A DNA stretch of 36,539 nt. Source: Nitrospirota bacterium. Its GTDB lineage: Bacteria > Nitrospirota > Nitrospiria > Nitrospirales > Nitrospiraceae. Below, in pieces: positions 8,206 through 16,477 of the stretch (positions are counted from its first letter, which is position 1; the number at the start of each line of letters is the position of its first letter). The stretch covers positions 1 through 36,539 of the forward strand of contig JACQEY010000051.1 of the NCBI GenBank assembly GCA_016200355.1. The letters run 5' to 3'. Made by a program: the position numbers and the translations under genes. Under the pieces are notes generated by a model. The model made no database searches and was not told where the DNA came from. It saw only the letters and a program-made list of their open reading frames with translations.

Positions 8206-8274
8206 GGCTGAGGTCAAGGTTAAGTGAAGATTGGACTCTTTCGATCTCAGCCATGGCCTGAGCCTTAACCTTCC
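8206..8274. repeat. Inverted repeat with arms made of 6-bp units
   Basis: The left arm (8206-8223) reads as three consecutive hexamers of the form GGNNNA (GGCTGA, GGTCAA, GGTTAA). The right arm (8246-8274), read on the other strand, gives GGTTAA, GGCTCA, GGCCAT and GGCTGA in step. AAGGTTAAG in one arm is exactly complementary to CTTAACCTT in the other. It lies in the 323-base gap between aldehyde dehydrogenase and arginine decarboxylase, which otherwise holds the element end at 8283 and a possible promoter. It may end transcription of the upstream gene, though there is no T-run. Confidence 0.6.
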
Positions 8275-8282
8275 ACAAAACC

Positions 8283-8304
8283 GGCGGACTTTTTCAGCAT
8301 CCTG
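8283..8304. repeat. Isolated terminal repeat of the dispersed element
   Basis: The sequence GGCGGACTTTTTCAGC followed by ATCCTG nearly repeats the right end of the 9-bp-unit element at 6641-6660 (GGCGGAATTTTTCAGC, TCCTG). It is therefore another member or remnant of that family, here directly after the 6-bp-unit hairpin. No matching left end was found after the aldehyde dehydrogenase stop. Confidence 0.6.
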
Positions 8305-8326
8305 TCAGAAAAAACGTCATAGGATA

Positions 8327-8355
8327 TTGCGAAGCGTTGCCAATCTTGGTACAAC
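8327..8355 (+). promoter_or_regulatory. Possible sigma70 promoter of the arginine decarboxylase operon
   Basis: TTGCGA (8327-8332), 17 bases, then TACAAC (8350-8355). It is the best pair in the gap before the decarboxylase and would leave a 5' leader of about 95 bases, but both boxes are imperfect. Confidence 0.3.
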
Positions 8356-8455
8356 AGCGACCCTGTGCTCAATAACGTTTACCGTGGGTGTGCATTTCAG
8401 CTAACGACGCGCCGTCACCCGATTGGTCGGACGAACGAACTAAGGAGAAGAAACG

Positions 8456-9022
8456 ATGGTACCTACGCAGATGTTTTTGACGCGAGGAGTCGGAGTCCAC
8501 AAAGAAAAGCTGGCCTCCTTCGAACAAGCCTTGCGCAGCGCCGGCGTTGCCTATTGCAACCTCGTTACGGTGTCGTCGATTCTTCCGCCGAATTGCAAAA
8601 TTATTCCGCGTGCGCGGGGCGAGAAGTTATTGAATCCCGGTGAAATCACGTTCTGTGTGATGGCGCGGTCGGAGACGAATGAGCGAAATCGCCTGGCCTC
8701 CGCGTCGATTGGGTTAGCGGTCCCGACTGATCGTCGAACCTACGGGTATCTGTCCGAACACCATGCGCATGGCGAAACCGATGAAGAGACGGGTGAGTAT
8801 ACGGAAGACTTGGCGGCGCAGATGTTGGCCACGACGCTCGGTGTCGGATTCGATCCGAACATCGCGTGGAAAGAGCGGGAGCAAGTCTTCAAAATGGCCG
8901 GTAAGATCGTTCGGACCCAAAACATCACTCAGTCCGCCATTGGAAAACCTAATCGCTGGACGACGGTGATTGCATTGGCCGTGTTCATTCCAGAAGAAAA
9001 TCTGCCGAAGCGGCGCCGGTAA
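8456..9022 (+). CDS. Pyruvoyl-dependent arginine decarboxylase
   Basis: The 188-residue product matches the small self-processing decarboxylase family (PvlArgDC). It starts with [22 protein letters not shown] and has the cleavage site [10 protein letters not shown], where chain scission between S40 and S41 turns S41 into the pyruvoyl cofactor. [12 protein letters not shown] and the [13 protein letters not shown] region belong to the same family. It makes agmatine from arginine without PLP, the route known from archaea and some bacteria. A strong AAGGAGA lies just before the ATG. The agmatinase gene follows after 23 bases, so the pair gives putrescine and urea. Length is normal and no key residue appears to be missing. 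Confidence 0.92.
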   Translation: MVPTQMFLTRGVGVHKEKLASFEQALRSAGVAYCNLVTVSSILPPNCKIIPRARGEKLLNPGEITFCVMARSETNERNRLASASIGLAVPTDRRTYGYLSEHHAHGETDEETGEYTEDLAAQMLATTLGVGFDPNIAWKEREQVFKMAGKIVRTQNITQSAIGKPNRWTTVIALAVFIPEENLPKRRR

Positions 9023-9045
9023 TCCTGCCGCGTGAGCATACGCCC

Positions 9046-9978
9046 ATGACGCTTCCTGCCGGTTGGGAGGGTACCGACCAGAACTTCCTCGGTCTCGACG
9101 AGCCCTGGTGCCATCCCGATCAGGCGGGTGTCTACGTCCTGCCCGCGCCCTACGAACATACCTCGAGCTATGTGCTGGGCTCCGATCGAGGCCCGTCGGC
9201 CATCATTGAGGCGTCTCAACAAGTCGAGCTATACGACGAAATACTTCGGTGTGAGCCTTATCGAGAGTGGGGCGGGGTTGCCACCATCCGCTCGCTTGAT
9301 CTTGATGGCAAAGTCGATCGGCAGGCGGTGGATGGAATCGATGCGTTCGTTACTCCTCACGTCGGTACCGGACGGTTCCTTGTCACCTTGACCGGGGAAC
9401 ATACCGGCGCGCTTGGCGCCATCCGAGCCCATGCCCGACACCATCCTAATCTGTGCGTGGTGCAAATCGATGCACATGGTGACTTGCGGAAGGCCTATCA
9501 AGGAAACCCCTATAGCCACGCCAGCGTGATGGCCCGCGTAGTCGATGACGGGTTGCCGTTAGTCCAAGTCGGCATTCGTTCCATTTCTCCTGAGGAAATC
9601 GATCGCATTAAGAGTACCGATCGAATTGCCACGTTCTTTGCCGCCGAGATTCTTGATCCTTCCGGTCCATACGAAGGCAAGGCCTCTCGCTGGGTTCCCG
9701 ATGTCGTGAAGGCCTGTCGTGGGCCAGTCTATCTCACATTCGATTGTGATGGGCTTGACGCCTCGCTGGTCCCCGCGCTCGGCACTCCCGAGCCTGGTGG
9801 GTTGGGTTGGTACGATACGCTGCATCTCATCACAGCCTTAGCCAATGGACCTGGTATCCTTGGGATGGATATCAGCGAGATAGCCCCAATCGAAGGGTTT
9901 GTCGCACCCCAGTTTTGTATCGCCCGATTGATCTATCGCATGCTGGGACGGATCAAAGCGGGTCGTCGCGTCCACTGA
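9046..9978 (+). CDS. speB: Agmatinase (ureohydrolase family)
   Basis: The metal-binding signatures of the arginase/agmatinase family appear in order: GEHT (H119), IDAHGDLR (D142, H144, D146), SHAS (157-160), and TFDCDGLDAS (D233, D235) followed by PALGTPEPGG. These bind two Mn ions and hydrolyse agmatine to putrescine and urea. The first motif reads TGEHT instead of the usual GGDHS, but the liganding histidine is kept. Length (310 aa) is normal. Its place 23 bases after the arginine decarboxylase supports agmatine as substrate over arginine or guanidinobutyrate. The ribosome-binding site is weak, so coupled translation is likely. The released urea could be a nitrogen source. Confidence 0.9.
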   Translation: MTLPAGWEGTDQNFLGLDEPWCHPDQAGVYVLPAPYEHTSSYVLGSDRGPSAIIEASQQVELYDEILRCEPYREWGGVATIRSLDLDGKVDRQAVDGIDAFVTPHVGTGRFLVTLTGEHTGALGAIRAHARHHPNLCVVQIDAHGDLRKAYQGNPYSHASVMARVVDDGLPLVQVGIRSISPEEIDRIKSTDRIATFFAAEILDPSGPYEGKASRWVPDVVKACRGPVYLTFDCDGLDASLVPALGTPEPGGLGWYDTLHLITALANGPGILGMDISEIAPIEGFVAPQFCIARLIYRMLGRIKAGRRVH

Positions 9979-9995
9979 AATAGCATGTTCACGCT

Positions 9996-10727
9996 GTGAC
10001 CGATACGCTTCGCATCAATAAATTCTTCACACAGCACGGCATCTGTTCTCGACGAGAGGCCGATCGCCTGATCGAATCCGGTCGCGTGACCATCAATCAA
10101 CGGGTTGCCTGCTTGGGAGATCAGGTCGGTCCTGACGACGTCATCGCGCGAGATGGACAGGTGATTCCCTGGGGGGCGGCCCAGTTCTATATCAAATATT
10201 ATAAGCCGGTGGGCGTGACGACGACCAGCGAGTCGCATGTGCCCCGTAACATCATTGCGGAGATCGGCCATCCGGAACGGATCTTTCCGATCGGTCGGCT
10301 CGACAAGGATTCGTCTGGCCTCATCCTCCTCACGAACGACGGGGATATCGTAAACGATATTCTACGAACCGAGCATGGGCATGAACGGGAATACGAGGTG
10401 TCAGTCGATCATCCTTTCGATCAAACATTCATGGACCACATGGCTCATGGGGTCGTCATACTCGAACGCCCGACCAAACCCTGCCGAATTGAACGACTCA
10501 GTCCCGCACGGTTCCGTATTATCCTCACCGAAGGACGCAATCGACAGATCAGGCGCATGTGCCAGGTTTTGGGGTATCGGGTACTCACGCTGCATCGTGT
10601 CAGGATCATGCATATTACCCTTGATGGATTGGTCCCAGGAAAATGGAAATCGCTTACCGGTGAGGAACGTACGAAGCTCTTTCAAGCTGTCGGGCGAGGC
10701 AGCAGTCCAGGCCAGCATGATTCATGA
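9996..10727 (+). CDS. RsuA/RluB/RluF-family rRNA pseudouridine synthase, RluF-like
   Basis: The N-terminus (residues 5-50) is an S4 RNA-binding domain (RINKFFTQHGICSRREADRLIESGRV). The catalytic domain carries IGRLDKDSSGLILLTNDGD, with catalytic D103, and later EGRNRQIRRMCQVLGY. KDS at this place and DIVN after it resemble RluF (23S rRNA U2604) more than RsuA, but the exact target base cannot be fixed from sequence alone. Start is GTG 9996, 17 bases after the agmatinase stop, so it is probably the last gene of that operon. Length (243 aa) is normal. Confidence 0.85.
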   Translation: MTDTLRINKFFTQHGICSRREADRLIESGRVTINQRVACLGDQVGPDDVIARDGQVIPWGAAQFYIKYYKPVGVTTTSESHVPRNIIAEIGHPERIFPIGRLDKDSSGLILLTNDGDIVNDILRTEHGHEREYEVSVDHPFDQTFMDHMAHGVVILERPTKPCRIERLSPARFRIILTEGRNRQIRRMCQVLGYRVLTLHRVRIMHITLDGLVPGKWKSLTGEERTKLFQAVGRGSSPGQHDS

Positions 10728-10801
10728 GCGCCTCTGCCGTAATCGTGGATTCGTTGCTGCGATGAGCATTCGGCTGGCAGGCTAGCCGACGAATACCTCG
10801 A

Positions 10802-10830
10802 TTGACAAACATACCATTGGAACTCACACT
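10802..10830 (+). promoter_or_regulatory. Possible promoter for the small membrane-protein gene
   Basis: TTGACA (10802-10807) is a perfect -35. With a 17-base gap the -10 would be CACACT (10825-10830), which is poor, so this is only a candidate. Confidence 0.25.
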
Positions 10831-10865
10831 AGCCCGCGCATCGTCTCTGGAGAGCAACGTTCAGT

Positions 10866-11309
10866 ATGGCTACTACGTGGTGGAGCCCACAACTCAATGC
10901 CCTGCTTGGCAGCCTTGTCGTGGCGGCAGGTGCCTGGCTGGCGTGGGGTTCGTTTTCACCATGGGGAGTCGTTCTCGTCGCAGGATGCGCCGCAGGGTTT
11001 CTCGTTTGGCAGGGGCGCACTATTGGACTGGTTTGGGCCTGGGCTACTCTGTTGCTTGGCCTGGAGAGTCTTGCCTGGCCCATCGTCACGATGGTTCAAT
11101 TCCGCTCGATTACGACAGAGCCGACCGACGAACAATTGGGAACAATGCTCTCAGCCGCTCTGACGGGGCTCGTCTCGGCTGTTTTTTGGATTACGTTTTC
11201 CTATGGGTTCTTCAAGCGAGCCCGTCAGCCGATCGCCCCCGTATCAACTGATGCGACCGAGAGCCAACCACCTGCATCACTATCAAAAAATTCCCACAAG
11301 AAAACATAG
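10866..11309 (+). CDS. Small integral membrane protein, 147 aa
   Basis: No family is recognised. There are four hydrophobic segments (about residues 10-28, 31-47, 52-72 and 97-115), so it should sit in the inner membrane, with a short hydrophilic, serine- and proline-rich tail. Tryptophan and alanine are abundant, as in SPW- or DUF-type four-helix proteins. The start ATG 10866 follows GAGAGCAACGTTCAGT, whose GAGAG is a weak ribosome-binding site. It ends 3 bases from the convergent priA stop, leaving no room for a separate terminator between the two. Confidence 0.6.
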   Translation: MATTWWSPQLNALLGSLVVAAGAWLAWGSFSPWGVVLVAGCAAGFLVWQGRTIGLVWAWATLLLGLESLAWPIVTMVQFRSITTEPTDEQLGTMLSAALTGLVSAVFWITFSYGFFKRARQPIAPVSTDATESQPPASLSKNSHKKT

Positions 11310-11312
11310 CAC

Positions 11313-13637
11313 CTACCACATCTCGATCGGATCGACATCGACATCGAACTTGATGGCGCAGCGCTGATATGTCCGTTCCATATCCTTGACCGTGATCCGC
11401 ACCGCTTCGAGTCCCGCTTCCTGTTCGGACGATTTCACGAGAATTTGCCACCGATATCGTCCCCGGAGTCTCGGCACCGGAGAGGGGACCGGCCCCAAAA
11501 CAGCAAGACGGTTGGACTGACCGATCGATTGAATTGTCGAAGGGATCTTTGCCACGGTCGTTTGTCCAGCCACGGACGGAGAAGTGCAGGCGCTGAGCCG
11601 AGCTACCCAGTCCGTGGCAGCGTCGTGAACCATTGTCTCTTTGGTTCCGGATACAAGGAGGGCAATCAGAAAAACCGCCGGCGGATACCCCAATGCAGTC
11701 CGATGGGACAACTCCTCCGATAAGAAGATGGATTCGTTGTTCTGCGCTACAGCCTGAATTGCGTGATGTGACGGAAGATAGGTCTGCACGATAACCTGGC
11801 CGCCAGTCCCTGTCGAATTGGCGAGGCTGACCGCGTCGAGAAGCGTATGATAGGTACGTTCGGCGGATCGGAAATTCGGCACGTTAAATCCTGCGTCTGC
11901 CTGCACAATTCCAACGAGGCCCACCGTTGGGCGCGGCCCTCGGCGTAGCAACAACTGTGTCCCGACGATAATATCCCACTTCCCTTGCTCAACCCTCTGC
12001 CAGATGGCCTCGGCCTGCGCCGGCCGCCGCATGGTATCTCCATCGAGCCGAATCACCGCCGCGTGAGGGAACAATCGCTTCGCATCCTCTTCCACGCGCT
12101 CTGTGCCTTCCCCGATCAATTGCATGCGAGGGCCGGAACAGATAACGCACGCCTCGGGGAGGGGTGTCACGTCCCCACAGTAGGAACAGAGCAGACGACC
12201 AGCTTGCCGAGAGTACATCAGCGCCACGCGACAGGCAGGACAGCGGGGAACTTGGCCGCAGTCACGACAGACAAGGGCGCCGGCATAGCCTTTTCGATTG
12301 AGAAACAACAAGACGCCAGTCCGGCGACTGATCGCCTGTTCAATGGCTCGAACGAGCGGCTGGCTCAGCACTGTACCGCGACCATGATCCCGTAAATTAA
12401 CGACCTGTATACTTGGTTGCGAATCAGATGGCATGAGCTTGCGGACAACGATCCCTCGCTGCTCCACCGCCGCTCTGATCTCAAGAGAGGGGTGAGCAGA
12501 ACTCAGGACCAGCACCGCCTTTTCATCCTGTGCTCTCAGCCAGGCCACGTCCCGTGCATGGTAGCGTGGCTCTTGAGGTTCTTTGAGCGCCGTATCTTCC
12601 TCTCCCTCGACCCAGATCGCCCCGATCTCAGTCAAGGGAAGAAAGATGGCCGACCGGGTCCCCACGACCACGCGAACAATCTGCCGATGAATCTGATTCC
12701 ACATTTCGGCTTTCAGCTGGTCTGAAAGACCGCTATGGAAACAGACTGGGGCGATGCCCATCTCATCATTACGGATCAAGCTGGTAACCCATTGGGCCCG
12801 TTCTGCTTCCCCAACGATGATGAGAAACGTCTGTCCACGGTCGAGTACTAGGCGAACGGCTTGCTGTAAGAGCCTCAACCGATCGGTCCAGGAAGCCTGC
12901 ACCAGAACACGTGTGGGTTCTGGGCCTCTCAGCGCCTTGAGCAGTGGTTCAGACCAAGACATTGCAGGGTCAGGAATGAGTGGTGGGGTGACGCTGAAAC
13001 TGTCATGGTTCGCCTGTCTGGTTGGCCGGGTGCGAGGCGCTGCTGAGGTAGGCGGTAGGTTCTGGACCTCCATCACCCACCCGCGAACCTTGAGATCGTG
13101 TAACAAGTCGCCCAGACCAGGACTACGGGACGACCGGCGAAGTCCTGAAGGTTTTTTCCCAAGACGCGTGAGAAGTGCCCGTGCCTTCACCGAGCAGGGT
13201 TCGCGAACTGCAAGTGCGGCCCGCCCTTGTTCCGTCAGTTCGTAGTGACTGCCCTGCGCCAGTGGTTTGGGCGCCGGAGGCAATACCAATCTGAGACATT
13301 GCCCCCATGGCGCAACATACTGTTCGGCCACCTGCCGTGAGAGCTGAAATAGGTTTGATGATACGTCTGTTGCGGCCCCTTCCGAGAGTAATGAGTGAAT
13401 CTCTCTGAGGCGTGCTCGATCAAGACCTTGAGGAAGAACGTGAGAGAGGGCGATCACGGCTCCTTGGAGGATCGACCGTCCGAAGGGCACGAGCACTCGA
13501 TGTCCGATACGTAGCGTCGGTCGGAGTAACGAGGGTACGGTGTAGGTAAAAGGGCCTGCCAGATGTCGTGGGACAATGACATCTGCGAATAAGGACTCTG
13601 GCTGTTTGCATGGAGGGGCTGCCTGTATCGAAATCAT
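11313..13637 (-). CDS. priA: PriA-like primosomal protein N' with decayed helicase motifs
   Basis: The 774-residue product has the PriA architecture: an N-terminal 3' DNA-binding domain (about residues 15-100, ADVIVPRHLAGPFTYTVP), a winged-helix region, the helicase core, and the eight-cysteine double zinc site within the core (C457, C460, C466, C469, C484, C487, C497, C500). The start was moved from 13742 to ATG 13637 because the family begins just before ADVIV. The ATPase motifs do not match: the Walker A GxTGSGKT place reads VLVQASWTDR (243-254 region), the DEEH box reads EGEE (344-347), the VAGRAGR arginine-finger motif reads AVSLANST (602-609), and GTQMLAKGHDFP is altered to GTQLLLRRGPRP. 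It probably binds forks and partner proteins but cannot unwind DNA, as described for actinobacterial PriA. Confidence 0.85.
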   Translation of the reverse strand: MISIQAAPPCKQPESLFADVIVPRHLAGPFTYTVPSLLRPTLRIGHRVLVPFGRSILQGAVIALSHVLPQGLDRARLREIHSLLSEGAATDVSSNLFQLSRQVAEQYVAPWGQCLRLVLPPAPKPLAQGSHYELTEQGRAALAVREPCSVKARALLTRLGKKPSGLRRSSRSPGLGDLLHDLKVRGWVMEVQNLPPTSAAPRTRPTRQANHDSFSVTPPLIPDPAMSWSEPLLKALRGPEPTRVLVQASWTDRLRLLQQAVRLVLDRGQTFLIIVGEAERAQWVTSLIRNDEMGIAPVCFHSGLSDQLKAEMWNQIHRQIVRVVVGTRSAIFLPLTEIGAIWVEGEEDTALKEPQEPRYHARDVAWLRAQDEKAVLVLSSAHPSLEIRAAVEQRGIVVRKLMPSDSQPSIQVVNLRDHGRGTVLSQPLVRAIEQAISRRTGVLLFLNRKGYAGALVCRDCGQVPRCPACRVALMYSRQAGRLLCSYCGDVTPLPEACVICSGPRMQLIGEGTERVEEDAKRLFPHAAVIRLDGDTMRRPAQAEAIWQRVEQGKWDIIVGTQLLLRRGPRPTVGLVGIVQADAGFNVPNFRSAERTYHTLLDAVSLANSTGTGGQVIVQTYLPSHHAIQAVAQNNESIFLSEELSHRTALGYPPAVFLIALLVSGTKETMVHDAATDWVARLSACTSPSVAGQTTVAKIPSTIQSIGQSNRLAVLGPVPSPVPRLRGRYRWQILVKSSEQEAGLEAVRITVKDMERTYQRCAIKFDVDVDPIEMW

Positions 13638-13708
13638 GCGGCATTGTAGCAGCACAGGAAAAGGGGGAACAATGAGGGAGAAAGAATGGAAAGGTTCTGT
13701 AGGGGAAC

Positions 13709-13740
13709 GCGGGGGGTGACGTAGAATTGCCCCCCCCCGC
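13709..13740 (-). terminator. GC-only hairpin between the OmpA-family gene and priA
   Basis: GCGGGGGG (13709-13716) pairs perfectly with CCCCCCGC (13733-13740) across a 16-base loop. It lies 17 bases after the OmpA-family gene in its direction of transcription. There is no T-run, so it is not a textbook terminator; it may be a pause or mRNA-end hairpin. The run of nine C (13730-13738) is also prone to slippage. Confidence 0.4.
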
Positions 13741-13756
13741 ACGATATTCGATGAAT

Positions 13757-15295
13757 TTACTGTGGAGGGGCGATCGGAGCTGTGGGGGTCTGATCGGCAT
13801 TGCCCTGGCTAACTGATGTCGGAGTTGTCGCCGAAGCAGGGCCCGCAGGAACAGGTGCGGGCTCTACCTTGGATGAACTAGCTGGCGCCACTGGGATTGT
13901 CTGGTCCACTACGGGGATCGAAGTTCCGCTTTCGGCTGAATTGAGACGGGACAAGTTATAGCTTTTATCGCCGGTCTCAGCTGGTGTCGACGCCTGCTCA
14001 GACTGTTCCCTGGCTGATTCGGGCGAATAGAGCACAATGTCCACACGACGGTTCTTCTCCCGACCCACTTCGGTCGCATTGCCGGCTATCGGCTTCGTAT
14101 CGCCATAGCCGACCGACGAAAGCTTCGCTGAATCGATCCCGCCCTTCTCAATCAAGTAACGGAGGACACCCCCAGCTCGAGCTTTCGACAAGTCCCAGTT
14201 CGTCTGGTAGCGCGACTTCAGCGTAGGACCGATCTCCATATTGTCTGCATGGCCTTCGACTCGAATCAACCGATCGCTGGCAGTAGTCTTGAGATAAACA
14301 ATCAGTTCATCGAGCACCTGATGGCCCTCGGACGTAATCGTAGCTTCTCCCGACTCGAATCGAAGCTGCTTCATCAAATCACTGAGGCTGATCCGGGCTT
14401 CGCCGGCGACATTCTTGACCTGGAACTTGTTCGGAGTGCTTGGAGAAGGAACCGCAACAGGGGAGACATCTGGAGACTGCTGGAGAGATTGAGCGATTGG
14501 CATGGCTTCAGGAGCATGAACCGTCACTCTGACGCGATCGCCCTTGAGAACGCGGGAGATCGATTTTGTAATCAGCGCCGTGGAAGTCCGGTCCTCCAGG
14601 GACAGGATTTTTAATTCTCCCACCACTCTTTGAGGAAGGTTCCCTCCGGACCGAACTATTTCCATTCGATCCCCAGGCCTGATCCCGTCTTCCCGTCCCA
14701 GGTCCAGATAGACGACATTTCTTTGCGCCACCATGTTCATGATGCCCATGTTGGCCTGGAACTCCACAACCCGTCCTTCCACATTGCCAGCGGAAGGTTG
14801 ATCAACTGCTGCTCCCTCGTCAGTCGGAAGCACGAATTTCATTACCGGATCACCCGGTGATACAGCTGCATAGGCACGCACGATCTTAACAGTAGTCAGG
14901 TCCGTATCAACTTGGGTCACTTGAGCTACAGCGAGTCTATTGACCAAATAGCCCAGGTATTGACCGGAGGTGGGATGGAATACTTTGAGTGCTCGTCTGT
15001 AGATCGTGAAAAGATCTCCGGGTGCGACATCGCCGGGGTTCTTCAGCCGGAGATACAGGACATCCCGGGCTCCCAATAGCATGTGATCTCCGGTAGTCTG
15101 ATTGTCACCGGTAATCACATTTACGAACCCATCTTGTGGTGTTGACCGCTGGATGGAGCCGGACGAATAGGCCAAGGCCGATTCTCCGAATCGGATCGAA
15201 GTGAGGTCGTCGGCTGCCCAGGCCAAAGGAAGGAGCGGCGTGGCCAAGGTCCAGATTATGAGAGAGACGACACATTTTATTGAATAGTTAGCCAT
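13757..15295 (-). CDS. OmpA-family outer-membrane protein with periplasmic peptidoglycan-binding domain
   Basis: Counting from ATG 15295 (512 aa), residues 1-27 are a signal peptide (WTLATPLLPLAWA). A long middle region (about 28-280) has two beta-rich repeats of the pattern GDLFTIYR / GDRMEIVR, like the C-terminal domain of FlgT-type proteins. Residues about 310-425 form an OmpA/MotB domain: FESGEATITSEGHQVLDEL, VEGHADN, WDLSKARA, SVGYGDTKPI and KNRRVDIVLY, which binds peptidoglycan. The last 75 residues are low-complexity Pro/Ala/Ser/Thr. The start is fixed by GAAGGAC upstream and by the promoter at 15336-15363, which overlaps the earlier in-frame ATG (15340). Likely it links the outer envelope to the wall. 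Confidence 0.85.
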   Translation of the reverse strand: MANYSIKCVVSLIIWTLATPLLPLAWAADDLTSIRFGESALAYSSGSIQRSTPQDGFVNVITGDNQTTGDHMLLGARDVLYLRLKNPGDVAPGDLFTIYRRALKVFHPTSGQYLGYLVNRLAVAQVTQVDTDLTTVKIVRAYAAVSPGDPVMKFVLPTDEGAAVDQPSAGNVEGRVVEFQANMGIMNMVAQRNVVYLDLGREDGIRPGDRMEIVRSGGNLPQRVVGELKILSLEDRTSTALITKSISRVLKGDRVRVTVHAPEAMPIAQSLQQSPDVSPVAVPSPSTPNKFQVKNVAGEARISLSDLMKQLRFESGEATITSEGHQVLDELIVYLKTTASDRLIRVEGHADNMEIGPTLKSRYQTNWDLSKARAGGVLRYLIEKGGIDSAKLSSVGYGDTKPIAGNATEVGREKNRRVDIVLYSPESAREQSEQASTPAETGDKSYNLSRLNSAESGTSIPVVDQTIPVAPASSSKVEPAPVPAGPASATTPTSVSQGNADQTPTAPIAPPQ

Positions 15296-15335
15296 GGTGG
15301 TTGTCCTTCGTGTAAGGCAAGTTATTGCTGTCAAA

Positions 15336-15363
15336 ACCATAGCAAATAGTCCCGCATTGTCAA
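15336..15363 (-). promoter_or_regulatory. Strong sigma70-like promoter of the OmpA-family gene
   Basis: On the minus strand the -35 is TTGACA (15363-15358) and the -10 TATGGT (15341-15336), with 16 bases between. Transcription would begin near 15329, about 34 bases before the ATG at 15295. Confidence 0.6.
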
Positions 15364-15385
15364 GAATATTGAGACGTTGCCCTCA

Positions 15386-15415
15386 TTGACCCACTAATTC
15401 ACCCGATGCTATGGT
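15386..15415 (+). promoter_or_regulatory. Possible divergent promoter for the small ORF at 15451
   Basis: TTGACC (15386-15391), 18 bases, TATGGT (15410-15415). It lies back to back with the OmpA-family promoter; the two -35 boxes are 22 bases apart. Confidence 0.4.
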
Positions 15416-15450
15416 ATCTCGGAGAATGATTTTACAGAGCGGAGAACATC

Positions 15451-15684
15451 ATGGTGCCTGATCAGCCTTCTACCCACAGCGCTCAACGCGAAGATCGTCC
15501 TTGCATCGAGACTCAGATTCACCGACGCAAGAAAGCCAAGGCTTTCTCGGCCTTGGAGCCTGAATGGGATCAAATTGACGAAGTGCCACCTTCCCACCTG
15601 CGCATGTCGTCAGGTCGCATGTCGCCCATCCGACCAAACGGAGTGAAGAGCCTTTCAGAAGTAAGCCCTCCAGCAGGACAATAA
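15451..15684 (+). CDS. Possible small hydrophilic protein, 77 aa
   Basis: No family is recognised. The product is polar and very basic in the middle (HRRKKAKAF), with no membrane segment, cysteine pair or signal peptide. What supports it is context: a candidate promoter at 15386-15415 and a GGAG ribosome-binding site 7 bases before the ATG. An antisense frame at 15470-15751 is also open but has no such signals. It may be real, or only a leader in front of the long non-coding stretch before nuoA. Confidence 0.4.
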   Translation: MVPDQPSTHSAQREDRPCIETQIHRRKKAKAFSALEPEWDQIDEVPPSHLRMSSGRMSPIRPNGVKSLSEVSPPAGQ

Positions 15685-16093
15685 AGTCCATGAGCAAAAC
15701 GGGGTTTTTAGTTACGCCTCGTCCCTGCCGCCAGATATGTAGAGGTCCCAACGTGCTGGGTTCCCACTCGCGCCAGTGACGCCTCTCACCTCGACAGAGT
15801 CTAGCTCATAATAATACTCATGAGCGTTTCTGGTGCGATTGCAAACTCATAGCTGTGACGAGCCTTTGGCGACCCGGCTAACTGCTCACCCTCTCGACGA
15901 ACACACTGGAACCTCAAGGCTCCGCATGTCCGTCTCGCTCACGGCTGCGCGATTTCGCGACGAACCGTCGTGAATCATGCGGACTAGGACTTTCGGGTCG
16001 ATCCCACAGGTCTTTTGGACGCTTGCTATCTTCGCAATGCAAAGTCTAAAATCCACCCCTCCTTGTATCTCAAGGTATTGAAAGGTCAGGCCC
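15685..16093. other. Gene-free leader region upstream of nuoA
   Basis: About 410 bases with no convincing gene on either strand. It must contain the promoter of the large nuo operon. A possible but weak pair is TTGCTA at about 16022 and TAAAAT at about 16046. A small hairpin, CGCGATTTCGCG near 15950, is followed by CGACGAACCGTCG; these could be regulatory structures. No riboswitch class is recognised. Confidence 0.4.
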
Positions 16094-16477
16094 ATGAACG
16101 GTTCTGAGTTACTTCTTGAGTATCTGACTAGATACTTTCCGATTTTGTTCTTTGTTATCATAGCGCTGACGTTCGGCATGTGGTCGCTCATCATCAGCTA
16201 TCTGGTCCATCCGAAATATCCTGAACAGGAGAAACTCACTACCTATGAGTGTGGAGCGGAACCGTTCTCGGATGCCCGGATGCCCTTCCCGGTTCGGTAT
16301 TACATTTTTGCGATGCTTTTCGTCATTTTCGATATCGAGGTCATCTTTCTGTATCCCTGGGCAGTGGTCTTCACCAAGATCCAGCTGATCGGGCTGATTG
16401 AAATGCTGGTCTTCATCGGATTGTTTTTGGTGGCCTATGTCTATGCTTGGCGGAAGGGAGCCCTGGAATGGGATTGA
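16094..16477 (+). CDS. nuoA: NADH-quinone oxidoreductase (complex I) subunit A
   Basis: A 127-residue membrane subunit with three transmembrane helices (about 15-38, 70-92 and 98-118). The conserved [20 protein letters not shown] loop and [15 protein letters not shown] helix are the hallmark of NuoA/ND3; the cysteine-bearing loop lies near the quinone cavity. It is the first gene of the operon and overlaps nuoB by 10 bases. AAGG precedes the ATG at 16094. Length is normal. Confidence 0.95.
   Translation: MNGSELLLEYLTRYFPILFFVIIALTFGMWSLIISYLVHPKYPEQEKLTTYECGAEPFSDARMPFPVRYYIFAMLFVIFDIEVIFLYPWAVVFTKIQLIGLIEMLVFIGLFLVAYVYAWRKGALEWD

Noticed and set aside
15886-16194. Minus-strand ORF before nuoA
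   Set aside because: It overlaps the nuoA start antisense and has no ribosome-binding site or recognised product.
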